Origin: Spirochaetales bacterium Spiro_07
Lineage (GTDB): Bacteria > Spirochaetota > Spirochaetia > Treponematales > Treponemataceae
Assembly: GCA_001603145.1 (NCBI GenBank)
Contig: LVBI01000039.1
Span: 1-58,334, forward strand
Length of the DNA: 58,334 nt
Direction of reading: 5' to 3'
The notes under the pieces are model-generated. The model worked only from the letters and a program-made list of their open reading frames with translations. It searched no databases and was not told the origin of the DNA. Positions 15,543 to 24,215 of the stretch are shown here, one piece after another. The first letter of the stretch is position 1; each line of letters opens with the position of its first letter. The position numbers and the translations under genes were made by a program.

Positions 15543-16956
15543 GATTTTCCTCTTTCATTTTGGCAAAAAGCTCATCGAAAAGCGCTTTTTCAGTTTCATC
15601 GCCGTCAAAGTTTCCGTGGATTTCCTTTAAGAAAAGCCCGAACTGGCTGTTAATCGAAAGATTCTCGCTTGAAATGTCTGACCTTCGCTCTGCCATTTCT
15701 GCCGAAGAAAGCTCTTCAAAAGCCTTGTTCTGCTTAAATGAAAGCAGAAGCGGAAATTTTTTGCGCAAAAGCATCACCGGATTTTCGACAATCGTATCTT
15801 CGATGCTTTCAATCTCGATAAAACAGTCTTTGTATTCGTCATAGGTCTTTGAATTGAGAAACTCGTCGAAGCTGCCCTTAAGAGAAACAACGCGGTGCAG
15901 CGGCTTTATCGGAATGGCCGTAACCGAAGGCTCTGCGCCCTTCTCTATTTCGACACGCAAAAACACTTTGTCTGCGCCAGTTCCGTTGCTTTCGCCAAAC
16001 GAATAAGCAAGCGGCGAGCCTGAATAGAATGTGTGTGCAGCCGCTTTCTGATAGCGGTGCAGATGCCCAAGCGCAGTGTAAGCAAAATCTTTGAAAAGAG
16101 AAGCATCAACTTGTTCGGCCGTGCCCCAGATTACGCGCTCAGAATCGCTTTCGACAGAACCGGCCGCAAAAAGATGGGCCACAAGAATATTTGCAATGTC
16201 TTTGTTTTTTGCAAGGTTTATCCTTTTGAGCGCTTCTTGTACCAAAGCTGACTGGCTCATGAGGTAAGTTTCTTTTCTTTCAGATTGCGCTGTAGCGACA
16301 GAATCTTGTGCGGCGGCGGCTTGGGTCTGAGAGGCGGCGGCTTCTGCTGTGGTGGCGGCTCTGGCTTCATCAGATTGTGCTGCGGCAGTTGTGGCTTCAT
16401 CAGATTGTTCGCCGTCAGCTGTGTCAAAATCAAAAGTAAGGTTCTGCTGCTCTTTTGCTGAATTTTCTGCAAGCACCGGTTTTTCGGTTTTTATTGGCGC
16501 AGATTCCTGCTGCTTTTCGGCTTTTTCAGTTATTGAAAGGCTCGCCGGCTGCAAGAACGGCATCAAATAAAACGCCGCGTCTTTTATGATTACAGGCTCA
16601 TCAATTCTAGATAAATCTGTGCGTATGTGAATGCGCTGCTTTTCAAGAATCTGTTGCGCATAAGATAGCCTGACAGCAGAATCGTGGTTGCCCGGTATTA
16701 TAAGCACATGAAGCTCAGAAAAAGATTTCTGCATCTCAGCAAGAAAATCAGAAAAAGCCTGCACTGCATCGGCCGGCGGCAACGAACGATCGTAAACATC
16801 ACCGGCTATAACAAGCGCGTCATAAGGTGCACCCGCGTCCTGCTCCGCCTTAAGCTCGTCAAGCAGCTGCTTAAGCACATGCTTTTGGTCTTCAAGCAGC
16901 GGATACTCATAAAAAAACTTTCCAAGATGTAAATCGCCAGTCTGCAAAAATTTCAT
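15529..16956 (-). CDS. sbcD: SbcD, nuclease subunit of the SbcCD complex
   Basis: 475 residues of the Mre11/SbcD metallophosphatase family. Metal-binding motifs are GDLHLG (7-12), GDVYDR (52-57), GNHD (89-92), VAHLF (about 259-263) and GHLH further on. It provides the nuclease activity for SbcC. Odd feature: residues about 145-228, between the GNHD and VAH motifs, are a low-complexity Ala/Gln/Ser/Glu/Thr stretch with repeated QSDEA, longer than in most homologues; the catalytic motifs on both sides are kept. A weak TGTACA-17-TAAAGT lies six bases before the ATG, so this gene too may be leaderless. Confidence 0.93.
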   Translation of the reverse strand: MKFLQTGDLHLGKFFYEYPLLEDQKHVLKQLLDELKAEQDAGAPYDALVIAGDVYDRSLPPADAVQAFSDFLAEMQKSFSELHVLIIPGNHDSAVRLSYAQQILEKQRIHIRTDLSRIDEPVIIKDAAFYLMPFLQPASLSITEKAEKQQESAPIKTEKPVLAENSAKEQQNLTFDFDTADGEQSDEATTAAAQSDEARAATTAEAAASQTQAAAAQDSVATAQSERKETYLMSQSALVQEALKRINLAKNKDIANILVAHLFAAGSVESDSERVIWGTAEQVDASLFKDFAYTALGHLHRYQKAAAHTFYSGSPLAYSFGESNGTGADKVFLRVEIEKGAEPSVTAIPIKPLHRVVSLKGSFDEFLNSKTYDEYKDCFIEIESIEDTIVENPVMLLRKKFPLLLSFKQNKAFEELSSAEMAERRSDISSENLSINSQFGLFLKEIHGNFDGDETEKALFDELFAKMKEENHETE

Positions 16957-17323
16957 GCTTTTACTTTACGTCACTTTTGAAAAACTGTACATAGTTTCAA
17001 CGCTGCCTTTCGGGATTATTCTAAAAAGCAGACTGTCATCAACTTGCGTGCGCGGAATGTACAAAATATTTCAAATTTCCGTAAAGCGGAAACTGGCAGT
17101 GGTGCGCCAGATTAAGCCCATTCTGTAGAATAAGCCCAAGCGAAAATCCGGCTTTCTAGTTTTATGTCCTACACAAAACTGGTAGGGTTTGCCGATTAAG
17201 CTTTTTCCGTAGAATAAGCCTAAACGCAAACCCGAAACGCCCATTGAAATTTTCAGCGTTTACGTTTATTCTTAGTCTAATTTATACTATTTTCAAAAAT
17301 GAATTAACAGAGGTTTTTATATT
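16957..17323. other. Gene-free interval between sbcD and ndk, with repeats
   Basis: Divergent promoter region. No gene. It holds two copies of a word TGTAGAATAAGCCCAAGCG / CGTAGAATAAGCCTAAACG (about 17131 and 17210), related to words near 12365, and a GCGGAATGTACA block that recurs near 12430. The ndk promoter is at its right end. Confidence 0.5.
17259..17288 (+). promoter_or_regulatory. Putative promoter of the ndk-gpsA-ffh-thyX operon
   Basis: TTTACG (17259-17264), 18-base spacer, TATACT (17283-17288). The start point would be near 17295, with AGAGG upstream of the ndk ATG at 17324. Confidence 0.45.
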
Positions 17324-17767
17324 ATGGAACGAAGTTTTGTTATGCTTAAGCCGGGCGTTTTGAACCGGCGCATTTGCGGCGAGGTTATTTCCCGGCTGGA
17401 AAAGCGCGGGCTTAATCTTGTTGCGCTCAAGCTTATGAAAATATCAAAAGGAAAAGCACAAATTCATTATAAAGAGCATGTGGGTCAGCCTTTTTACGAA
17501 AGCCTTATCGATTATACGACATCTGCGCCGGTTATTGCGATGGTCTGGGAAGGCGATGAAGCTGTAATGCAGATCCGAAAGACAGCCGGTGCGACAAACA
17601 TCAAAGATTCTCTCCCCGGCACAATCCGCGGCGACTACTGCCTGCATACGCAGCACAACATCATTCACGCTTCAGATTCAGTTGAAGCGGCTGAACGCGA
17701 AATAGCATTATTCTTTTCACCTGATGAAATAATTTCTTGGACTGACGAATCAGCCCATTGGTTTTAA
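17324..17767 (+). CDS. ndk: Nucleoside diphosphate kinase
   Basis: 147 residues, normal length. It passes phosphate between nucleoside tri- and diphosphates through a phosphohistidine. RSFVMLKPG at the start and the active-site segment NIIHASDS with H115 are typical. First gene of a likely operon: gpsA begins 12 bases after its stop behind an AAGGAG sequence. Confidence 0.95.
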   Translation: MERSFVMLKPGVLNRRICGEVISRLEKRGLNLVALKLMKISKGKAQIHYKEHVGQPFYESLIDYTTSAPVIAMVWEGDEAVMQIRKTAGATNIKDSLPGTIRGDYCLHTQHNIIHASDSVEAAEREIALFFSPDEIISWTDESAHWF

Positions 17768-17778
17768 GGAGTTAAACA

Positions 17779-18843
17779 ATGGAAACTAAGCAGCCAAAAA
17801 AAGTCGGCGTAATCGGCGCAGGCGCATGGGGAACAGCCATGGCGCATGCTCTTGCACGCGAAAATAACGAAGTTGAGATCTGGGCTTTGGAGGAAGATGT
17901 AGTTTCTTCTATTAATGAGCGCCACACAAACGACCGCTACCTCAAAGGTTACGCGCTTTCGCCAAACCTGAAGGCAAGCTCTGACATCAACAAAGTTGCA
18001 TCAGACAAGGAATTTCTCATCTTTGCAAGCCCTTCTCTCTATCTTGCATCGACAATCAGAAAAATTTCAGACGTGCCTTCTATAAAAGACGGTACAGCCT
18101 GTATCGGCGTTTTGACGAAGGGCTTTGTGCCGTCTGACAACGGGCCGCGCCTTATTCTTGAAGAGATGGAATCTGCTTTGCCGGAATGTTACGCAAAGAA
18201 TCTTGTGTACATTGCCGGCCCTAGCCACGCCGAAGAAGTTGCGATGGGCAAAATCACAGGGCTTATCGCGGCAAGTGAAAACCCGAAGAACACAATCAGA
18301 TTCCGCGAGCTGTTGAACGGCAAGTCTCTGCTTGTTTTTTCAAGCTTTGACGTTATCGGCGTTCAGATTTGCGCGGCGGCTAAAAACGTTATTGCAGTTG
18401 TTTTCGGCTGTCTTGATGCAGTTGCTGAAAAATCTGACTTGTTCGGCGACAACACCGAATCGCTGCTGCTTGCCGCCGGCTTGAACGAGATTCAGACTTT
18501 GGGCCGCGCAATGGGCGCAACTCACGCCGAGACTTTCACATCAATTTCTGGCGTAGGCGACCTTGACGTTACATGCCGCTCAAAATACGGCCGCAACCGC
18601 CGTTTCGGGCAGGAAATCATCACAAAGAACATCTTAAAGAATTTCACTTCTATCGACGATTTGATTGCAAGAATCGGCGAAATCGGTTATCTGCCGGAAG
18701 GCGCAGTTGCATGCAAATATGTGCATGAAATTGTCGAAAAGCATAACTTGAAGCTGCCTATTTCAACAGGACTTTACCGTGTGCTTAACAGAGAAATTGA
18801 ACCTAAAGACTTGCTGAACGAACTTGTAGGAGCGAATAGATAA
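17779..18843 (+). CDS. gpsA: Glycerol-3-phosphate dehydrogenase [NAD(P)+]
   Basis: 354 residues. It makes sn-glycerol 3-phosphate from dihydroxyacetone phosphate for phospholipid synthesis. The Rossmann motif GVIGAGAWGTAMA is at residues 9-21; the catalytic lysine lies in AAKNVIAV; SGVGDLDVTC and GRNRRFG are the usual C-terminal domain motifs. Good AAGGAG seven bases before the ATG. ffh starts three bases after its stop. Confidence 0.95.
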   Translation: METKQPKKVGVIGAGAWGTAMAHALARENNEVEIWALEEDVVSSINERHTNDRYLKGYALSPNLKASSDINKVASDKEFLIFASPSLYLASTIRKISDVPSIKDGTACIGVLTKGFVPSDNGPRLILEEMESALPECYAKNLVYIAGPSHAEEVAMGKITGLIAASENPKNTIRFRELLNGKSLLVFSSFDVIGVQICAAAKNVIAVVFGCLDAVAEKSDLFGDNTESLLLAAGLNEIQTLGRAMGATHAETFTSISGVGDLDVTCRSKYGRNRRFGQEIITKNILKNFTSIDDLIARIGEIGYLPEGAVACKYVHEIVEKHNLKLPISTGLYRVLNREIEPKDLLNELVGANR

Positions 18844-18845
18844 AA

Positions 18846-20201
18846 ATGCTTGAGAAAATCACAAACACCATTACAGATGTTGTCCGCACCGTTTCGGGCA
18901 AGGCTACAATTTCAGAAAAGAACATCGACGAATACGTTGAAAAAATCAAGATTGCGCTGCTTGATGCAGACGTAAACTTGCGCGTTGTCCGCCGCTTTGT
19001 AAACAGCACTATCGAAGAAGCCAAGGGCGAAAAGGTTCTCCGCTCGGTGAACCCTGGACAGCAGTTCGTAAAGATTGTACATGACAAGATTGTTGCACTC
19101 CTCGGCGATGAAAAGCAGAACTTGAAGCTCAAGGGTATTGATACACAGTCTGTAATTCTTTTCTTGGGTCTTCAAGGTGCAGGTAAGACAACAACAGCTG
19201 TAAAGCTTGCCGCGCGTCTCAAAAAAGAAGGAAGAAAGCCGCTTCTTGCAGCCTGTGACCTTGTGCGTCCGGCCGCAGTTGAGCAGCTTTCTGTTTTGGG
19301 CGAAAAAACAGGCATTGAAGTCTATAAAGAAGATACAAAAGACGCCGTAAAAGTTGCCAAGAATGCGCTTGCTTATGCCAAGAAAAATGCGTTTGATACA
19401 TTGATTGTCGATACAGCCGGCCGCCTGCAGATTGATGATTCGATGATGCAGGAAATTGAATCTATCAAAAAGATTGTTTCACCTGACGAGGTTATTCTTG
19501 TTGCAGATTCAATGACAGGTCAGAGCGCGGTTGACGTTGCAAAGGCTTTTGACGAGCGGCTCAACCTTACAGGCGTTATCTTAACAAAATTCGATTCAGA
19601 CGCACGCGGCGGTGCTGCGCTTTCGTTAAAGTCTGTAACTGGCAAGCCTATCCTCTTTGCCGGTACTGGTGAAAAAATCGAAGACCTTGAGCCTTTCTAC
19701 CCAGACAGAATTGCAAGCCGCATTCTCGGCATGGGCGACATCGTTTCTCTTGTTGAAAAAGCACAGGAAACGATGGACATGGAGCAAGCCGCCAAACTTG
19801 AACGCAAGATGGCGACAGAAACTTTCACGCTTGAAGACATGCTCGAACAGATGCAGCAAATGAAGAAGATGGGCTCAATGCAGCAGATTCTCGACATGAT
19901 GCCAGGCCTTGCCGGTCAGATTGACGAAAGCATGATTGACAAAGAAGACCTTAAGCACCAAGAAGCCATCATTCAGTCCATGACAAAGAAAGAGCGCGCA
20001 AACCACCTCATCATCGGGCCGAGCCGCAGAAAGAGAATTGCCAAAGGTTCTGGCACTTCTGTTGCAGAGGTCAACAGGCTTATCAAGCACTTTGAAAAGA
20101 CGCGCCTTGCCATGAAGAAAATGACTAAAAACAAGGGAATGCAGCAAAAACTCATGAAACAGTTCGGCGGAAACTTGCCGGGCGGTTTTCCGGGTTTTTA
20201 A
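18846..20201 (+). CDS. ffh: Signal recognition particle protein Ffh
   Basis: 451 residues. The GTPase subunit of the SRP, which binds signal sequences and 4.5S RNA and targets ribosomes to FtsY. N domain 1-90; P-loop GLQGAGKTTT (108-117); DTAGR; TKFDSDARGGAALS; then a Met-rich M domain (about 300-451) ending in GGNLPGGFPGF. No 4.5S RNA gene was recognised in this window. The third gene of the operon; thyX follows after 18 bases. Confidence 0.96.
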   Translation: MLEKITNTITDVVRTVSGKATISEKNIDEYVEKIKIALLDADVNLRVVRRFVNSTIEEAKGEKVLRSVNPGQQFVKIVHDKIVALLGDEKQNLKLKGIDTQSVILFLGLQGAGKTTTAVKLAARLKKEGRKPLLAACDLVRPAAVEQLSVLGEKTGIEVYKEDTKDAVKVAKNALAYAKKNAFDTLIVDTAGRLQIDDSMMQEIESIKKIVSPDEVILVADSMTGQSAVDVAKAFDERLNLTGVILTKFDSDARGGAALSLKSVTGKPILFAGTGEKIEDLEPFYPDRIASRILGMGDIVSLVEKAQETMDMEQAAKLERKMATETFTLEDMLEQMQQMKKMGSMQQILDMMPGLAGQIDESMIDKEDLKHQEAIIQSMTKKERANHLIIGPSRRKRIAKGSGTSVAEVNRLIKHFEKTRLAMKKMTKNKGMQQKLMKQFGGNLPGGFPGF

Positions 20202-20219
20202 TGCGCTAAAACAGCCGGA

Positions 20220-20891
20220 ATGATTACGATACTCGAAGAAACCACGAAAAACCCGATTACGCTTATGGGCGCGCGCGCCGGCGTGTGCTGGGGTGCAGAC
20301 GTTACCGACAACGAAAAGAACTACAAGCGCGGAATGGACTGCATCAAGTCTGGGCATGGCCGCGTTATGGAATATGTGAACGTCGAAATGGTTATAGACG
20401 GCTATTCTGCGCGCATGATACGCGAATGGTACACACACATTGGCGGCGCGCCGACAAGGCTTCAGGCTTCTACGCGCTACATCGATTACAAGACGTTTGA
20501 CATTGTTGTGCCGCCTTCAATTGCAAAAGCCGGAAAAGCAGCCGAAGACGCGGTTAACGAAACGCTGAACAAAATAAAGGAAACGCTGAAATTTTTGGAA
20601 GAATCTGGTGTGCCGCGCGAAGACTGCGCAATGCTGCTGCCGCTCGGCATGACGACCAAAATTGTAGACAAGCGCAATTTGCGCAACTTGGTCGATATGT
20701 CGCACCAGAGAATGTGCACCCGCGCCTACTGGGAATATCGCAAGCTTTTTGCAGAGCTTTCGGAAAAGCTTTCAGCGTATTCTGATGAGTGGAAAACCCT
20801 CGTAGATATGCTGTTTCAGCCTAAATGTGAGCTTGCGGGCTTCTGCACAGAGAAAAAATCTTGCGGCCGAAAGCCTAAAAAGAACGATTAA
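20220..20891 (+). CDS. thyX: Flavin-dependent thymidylate synthase, divergent motif
   Basis: 223 residues. The overall ThyX pattern is present: SGHGRVMEYVNVEMVIDGYSARMIREW leads into the ThyX box, and the box ends in the expected STRY (84-87). However, the hallmark RHRxxSxxxxSxRY is replaced by YTHIGGAPTRLQASTRY, three residues longer and without RHR. This is read as a divergent ThyX branch; dUMP methylation by methylene-THF and FAD is inferred, not shown. A Cys-rich basic tail ends the protein (CELAGFC...SCGRKPKK). Last gene of the operon; a terminator follows at 20943. The ribosome-binding site is weak. Confidence 0.8.
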   Translation: MITILEETTKNPITLMGARAGVCWGADVTDNEKNYKRGMDCIKSGHGRVMEYVNVEMVIDGYSARMIREWYTHIGGAPTRLQASTRYIDYKTFDIVVPPSIAKAGKAAEDAVNETLNKIKETLKFLEESGVPREDCAMLLPLGMTTKIVDKRNLRNLVDMSHQRMCTRAYWEYRKLFAELSEKLSAYSDEWKTLVDMLFQPKCELAGFCTEKKSCGRKPKKND

Positions 20892-20942
20892 GCTGCAGCC
20901 CAAAAGATATTTCTTGCTTTGTTCGTAAAATCGGATGATAAT

Positions 20943-20977
20943 AAAGACTCTGGAAATTGTTTCAGAGTCTTTTTTTA
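20943..20977 (+). terminator. Rho-independent terminator after thyX
   Basis: Stem AAAGACTCTG/CAGAGTCTTT around a short loop, followed by a run of T. It closes the ndk-gpsA-ffh-thyX operon. Confidence 0.8.
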
Positions 20978-21010
20978 TGAAATTACACTGCACTTTTTAG
21001 GACGGACAAC

Positions 21011-21601
21011 ATGACAAAAGAAAAAGCACTTGCACTTTTAGATGAAGCTTACGAGAAGAACCCCGGTTTGTGGAAAGAGCACAGCATTACAGCTGGAAAC
21101 ATAGCATATACGATTGCATCTCACATAAAGGGCGTTGATGCCGAAAAATGCGAGATGTACGCGCTGCTTCATGACATCGGGCGCATCTGCGGTAAGCATA
21201 AGATCAGGCACACGCTTGACGGCTACCGCTATTTGTGCAGCCTCGGCGAAGAAGAATGTGCAAGATACTGCATCACGCACGTTTTTCCGGGTAACCGCAT
21301 AATTGAACATACAAGCTTTGACATTTCAAGCGAAGACTTGGATTTTCTTCAGTCTTTCGTGATGCAGCACCCGAACACAATCGAAGACAAGATTGTGCAG
21401 CTCTCTGACGTAATGGCTTCGCCTTATGGCGCAATGGTCGTAGAAGTGCGGCTTATCGAATCCGGCATCAGAAACGAATCTAACATTCATGTTTTTGAAT
21501 CTTGGCAGGAATATCTTAAAGTGAAAGACGAGATAAACCGCATTCTCGGCAAAAGCGTTTACAAGCTTTTCAAGAATGTGATATGTGAGTGGACAAGATA
21601 A
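21011..21601 (+). CDS. HD-domain phosphohydrolase (small)
   Basis: 196 residues with an HD metal-dependent phosphohydrolase core: H25 region (KEHSITAGNIAYTIASHI), ALLHDIGRI (the HD pair), a KIRHTLDGY histidine and ITHVFPG. Such proteins hydrolyse nucleotides or phosphoesters; the substrate cannot be told. GGAC..AAC before the ATG is a poor ribosome-binding site. It lies between the thyX terminator and the tmRNA locus and appears to be a one-gene unit. Confidence 0.75.
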   Translation: MTKEKALALLDEAYEKNPGLWKEHSITAGNIAYTIASHIKGVDAEKCEMYALLHDIGRICGKHKIRHTLDGYRYLCSLGEEECARYCITHVFPGNRIIEHTSFDISSEDLDFLQSFVMQHPNTIEDKIVQLSDVMASPYGAMVVEVRLIESGIRNESNIHVFESWQEYLKVKDEINRILGKSVYKLFKNVICEWTR

Positions 21602-21648
21602 TTTCGCGATGCTTTGTTTTTTGACACTTGAAAGTGCCGGAACTTAAT

Positions 21649-21864
21649 TTAGGGGAGACAAGAACCTCTACTCGCAAGCGGGTTCTTTTCTCCCCTAAAA
21701 CCCCTCTTTTTTCCAGCAGCGATTAGGGGCTTCTCGCCCCTAATAACCCCAGATTTATCTGTAATAATTGGATTTTGTACATAGACCGCCGGTTTTTGCG
21801 AAGCAAAAATTCCGGCACTTTTCGCCAGTTAAGCTTTAATCTAAGATTAAGCTTTGGCGAAAAG
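21649..21864. repeat. Composite intergenic repeat, copy 2, with long palindrome
   Basis: Block 1: GGGGAGA...GAACC/GGTTC...TCTCCCC hairpin (21652-21697). Block 2: TTAGGGG...CCCCTAA inverted repeat (about 21724-21744), then ACCCCAGATTTATCT, matching the blocks at 1-100. Block 3: R3 hairpin GCCGGTTTTTGC GAA GCAAAAATTCCGGC (21787-21816). Block 4: a palindrome with 10-bp perfect arms CTTTTCGCCA (21818-21827) and TGGCGAAAAG (21855-21864) and inner AAGCTT arms. Block 4 lies 21 bases past the tmRNA 3' end and may serve as its terminator or processing signal. Confidence 0.7.
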
Positions 21865-21884
21865 AGTTTTCTGCTTTTTTTTGT

Positions 21885-22233
21885 TGGAGATGGGGAGAAT
21901 TGAACTCCCGTCCGAATGTGCGGACCAAGTGCGTCTACAAGTTTAGCAGTGCGAGGTGGTTGTCGGGAAACGGTAGCAGCACCGCAAGCGTCGTCTCCGT
22001 ATTCTGGTGAATGTCCTTGAAGCGTACCAGACACCACTTCAAGCAAGCTCTGGTTAGCGTCAGGCTTTCAGACCGCTCAGAGCGGCGCAATCTGAAGCCC
22101 GCGATTATGCAGCAAGTGCGTAGTCGTAAGAATTGTCAGAATTGGCAATTATAGTTTTGTCTGTTCAGAGGACAGGCGGCCTCACTTGCAGCCCAAGACC
22201 ACGAATCACACCCGTCGAAACCAGTGCACCCCC
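21885..22233 (-). ncRNA. ssrA: tmRNA (SsrA)
   Basis: About 349 nt. The 5' end GGGGGTG pairs with CATCTCC at the 3' end (acceptor stem, with two G-U pairs), followed by discriminator A; CCA is not encoded. The T-arm GGAGTTCAATTCTCC and the 5' TGGTTTCGACGGG box are typical. The resume codon GCC is at 22144-22146 and the tag reads ANSDNSYDYALAA, then TAA at 22105-22107. The tag, added to stalled peptides, ends in YALAA for proteolysis. I recall a similar tag in T. pallidum. An open frame over 21723-22046 is a shadow of this RNA. Confidence 0.95.
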
Positions 22234-22262
22234 ATAAGGTTTTCGTGCCCTTAAACGTGGCT

Positions 22263-22291
22263 AGAATAAGGGCAAACGAAAGATTTGTCAA
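22263..22291 (-). promoter_or_regulatory. Sigma-70 promoter of tmRNA
   Basis: Minus strand TTGACA (22286-22291), 17-base spacer, TATTCT (22263-22268). The start point would be about 22256, giving a 5' precursor of roughly 20 bases. It fits between the stop of the upstream gene (22295) and the RNA. Confidence 0.75.
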
Positions 22292-22294
22292 GCC

Positions 22295-22891
22295 TTATTC
22301 AAAAGCTTTCATCATATCATTGATTGCAGCTTCGCCACTACGGCTTGAAGCAATTATTGAAACGAAATATTTGCCCATTTTGCGTGCGTAATATTTCTGT
22401 GTCATGCTTATATTGCCAGTGCTGGCAGTTGCAACAAGTGCGTTATACTCAACACCTGCAATTTTTTCTTTAGAAGTTGCACTGAATTCATATTTTAGTG
22501 CATCAACATTTTGAAGCTGTGTCTTTACAGCGTCAATATAATAGTCAACAGTATAATCCAAAGCAGACTTTTCTGTAAGCACAACGATATTGTCGCCTGT
22601 TGCAGGGTTGTTCACCAACATGTAATATACCAGATTAAGCTTTGCCAATTCTGCCAAATACTTCTGGTTATCGCTGATGAGCTCTGTTCCAAGCTGCATT
22701 ATCTCTGCCATTTCTGCATCGCCGTAGCGGGTCCAGCCTTCAGGCAATCTGTATTTAATGCCCAAAAAGTCATTCGTGTATACGTTCTTTTTCCATTCGC
22801 CCATCGACAATTCGCCGCTGCTTTTTGGTGCGGCAACAGCCATAGCAAGAACAAACATCAAAAGAACCAAAACAAACAGATTTCTTTTCAT
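22295..22891 (-). CDS. Secreted protein of unknown function (PEGW motif)
   Basis: 198 residues. A clear signal peptide (MKRNLFVLVLLMFVLAMAVAA, cleavage likely after the AVAA) and no lipobox cysteine, so it is probably periplasmic. The mature part begins with a segment GIKYRLPEGW, as seen in PsbP/DUF1795-like small proteins, and ends with YYARKMGKYFVSIIASSRSGEAA; this suggests that type of fold but no function. GGAAAGGAA lies before the ATG. No operon partner: the tmRNA promoter follows its stop within four bases. Confidence 0.7.
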   Translation of the reverse strand: MKRNLFVLVLLMFVLAMAVAAPKSSGELSMGEWKKNVYTNDFLGIKYRLPEGWTRYGDAEMAEIMQLGTELISDNQKYLAELAKLNLVYYMLVNNPATGDNIVVLTEKSALDYTVDYYIDAVKTQLQNVDALKYEFSATSKEKIAGVEYNALVATASTGNISMTQKYYARKMGKYFVSIIASSRSGEAAINDMMKAFE

Positions 22892-22985
22892 ATCGATTTC
22901 CTTTCCTATTTTCGGTTTTAATAATATTACAATATATGCAACGCTATTTCAAGCAAAAATATTGCGCCAGCTGAAAAGGCTGCAA

Positions 22986-24215
22986 CTACTGCGCTTCAAA
23001 TTCCTTAAAGAAAGCCGCAACATCAAAGCCGTTTATAGATTCGCCGGCAGGATAAAGCCTTACAAGATTCCGGCGGCCGTCGCGCAGATGCTTTGAAGTT
23101 ATGCCGTAATTGATTGAGCTGTCTGCTTCAAGAAATGCCGCAATGTGGTCAGAAACACGGACGAGCTTGCCGTCTACAGGCGCATACTTGCCTTCGTTGA
23201 ATTTGCTGTTCAGGTCGTCAAAAGAAACATGCTTTATGTCAACATTGTCAAAGCGTATGCGGTTTTCGAATTCATCGCTCGTAAAATAGAGCAGCTCGTC
23301 TGAATAAAAGTCTTCCATCAGCGGCAGAAGCTCATTCTTGACGATTGTGTCTTCAATGTCTTTGACAATCGAAGGCAAGCCTGAAGTTGCCTGCTTTACA
23401 GGTGAAATAATGTCGCGCGTAACAGCTTCCGGCAAATCGTGGAAAAGCGCCGAAAAATAGTTGTTGAAAAGCCGTTGCGGGCACATCTTGACGCCAGAAT
23501 CGCGGCTTAAAAGCAATGTAAGCACGGCTACAAAAAACGAATGGCCGAGCACGCTTGTCTTTGGCACGCGCGGTGTCTGGTTCCACCGCGTCTGAAAGCG
23601 GAGCTTTTCAATTATAAGAAGAAATTCATAAGGGCGCTGCTTTGTAACAAGCATCTGAAGCCCGCGCAAGTCTAGATACTCGCCGATGTCTTCGTTCAGT
23701 TCGCGCTCAATGCCCTGCAGCCTTATACGCTCGTTCACCGGCGCAATCATCTCAAATTCGCGCATCGTCGAATATTTGTGCGCCGCGCGAAAAATGCGCA
23801 TTTCGAGCGTCTGCTCATCGCCGGACATTTTTCCGGCAGACGAGGTTTCATCAATATAATCTTGAAATTTCTTGATAAGCCAATCGTCGTTGATAAGCCC
23901 TTTGTACTGCTCCAAGACCCACTGGTTGAGCTTCTTGTATTCGTCAGGGTACTGTTTGCGTATCATACGCTGCACCGGAGATTTTATGTCGCACAAAGCA
24001 ATTTTCCGCAGAAGCTCAAAAAAAGAAGCGTAAATGAGCCATTCCCAGTCAATCTTGTTGCCGCGCTGCTCTTCAAATTTGCCGATTATATAAACTAACA
24101 CCATCTTTTCGGCAGACTTGTCCATCTCTATCAAATCGAAAGGGCGCACCAAATCGTTCCATCTTTCAATCGAAAAGCCTTCAAAAATCTTAAGCGCAAG
24201 TGCCTTATTCACCAT
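22986..24215 (-). CDS. HD-domain hydrolase (YfbR-like)
   Basis: About 409 residues. The central HD domain shows SVLGHSFFVAVLTLLLSRD (metal His), NYFSALFHDLPEAVTRDIISPVK (HD pair plus ExxTxDI) as in the YfbR/HDDC2 5'-nucleotidase group, and a C-terminal VSDHIAAFLEADSSINYG helix. The N-terminal 180 residues are not recognised. The ATG at 24215 is preferred over the TTG at 24230 because GAAGGA stands at the correct distance from it. A role in nucleotide turnover is inferred. Confidence 0.75.
   Translation of the reverse strand: MVNKALALKIFEGFSIERWNDLVRPFDLIEMDKSAEKMVLVYIIGKFEEQRGNKIDWEWLIYASFFELLRKIALCDIKSPVQRMIRKQYPDEYKKLNQWVLEQYKGLINDDWLIKKFQDYIDETSSAGKMSGDEQTLEMRIFRAAHKYSTMREFEMIAPVNERIRLQGIERELNEDIGEYLDLRGLQMLVTKQRPYEFLLIIEKLRFQTRWNQTPRVPKTSVLGHSFFVAVLTLLLSRDSGVKMCPQRLFNNYFSALFHDLPEAVTRDIISPVKQATSGLPSIVKDIEDTIVKNELLPLMEDFYSDELLYFTSDEFENRIRFDNVDIKHVSFDDLNSKFNEGKYAPVDGKLVRVSDHIAAFLEADSSINYGITSKHLRDGRRNLVRLYPAGESINGFDVAAFFKEFEAQ

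Noticed and set aside
12565..15653. Many plus-strand open frames opposite sbcC and sbcD
   Set aside because: They are antisense shadows of coiled-coil codons; no ribosome-binding sites and Ser/Phe-rich composition.
17324..20891. Search for a 4.5S RNA gene near ffh
   Set aside because: I found no GGAAG..GCAG tetraloop hairpin of the expected form in or around the operon.
21723..22046. Minus-strand open frame of 107 codons
   Set aside because: It lies over the 3' half of tmRNA and the repeats behind it.
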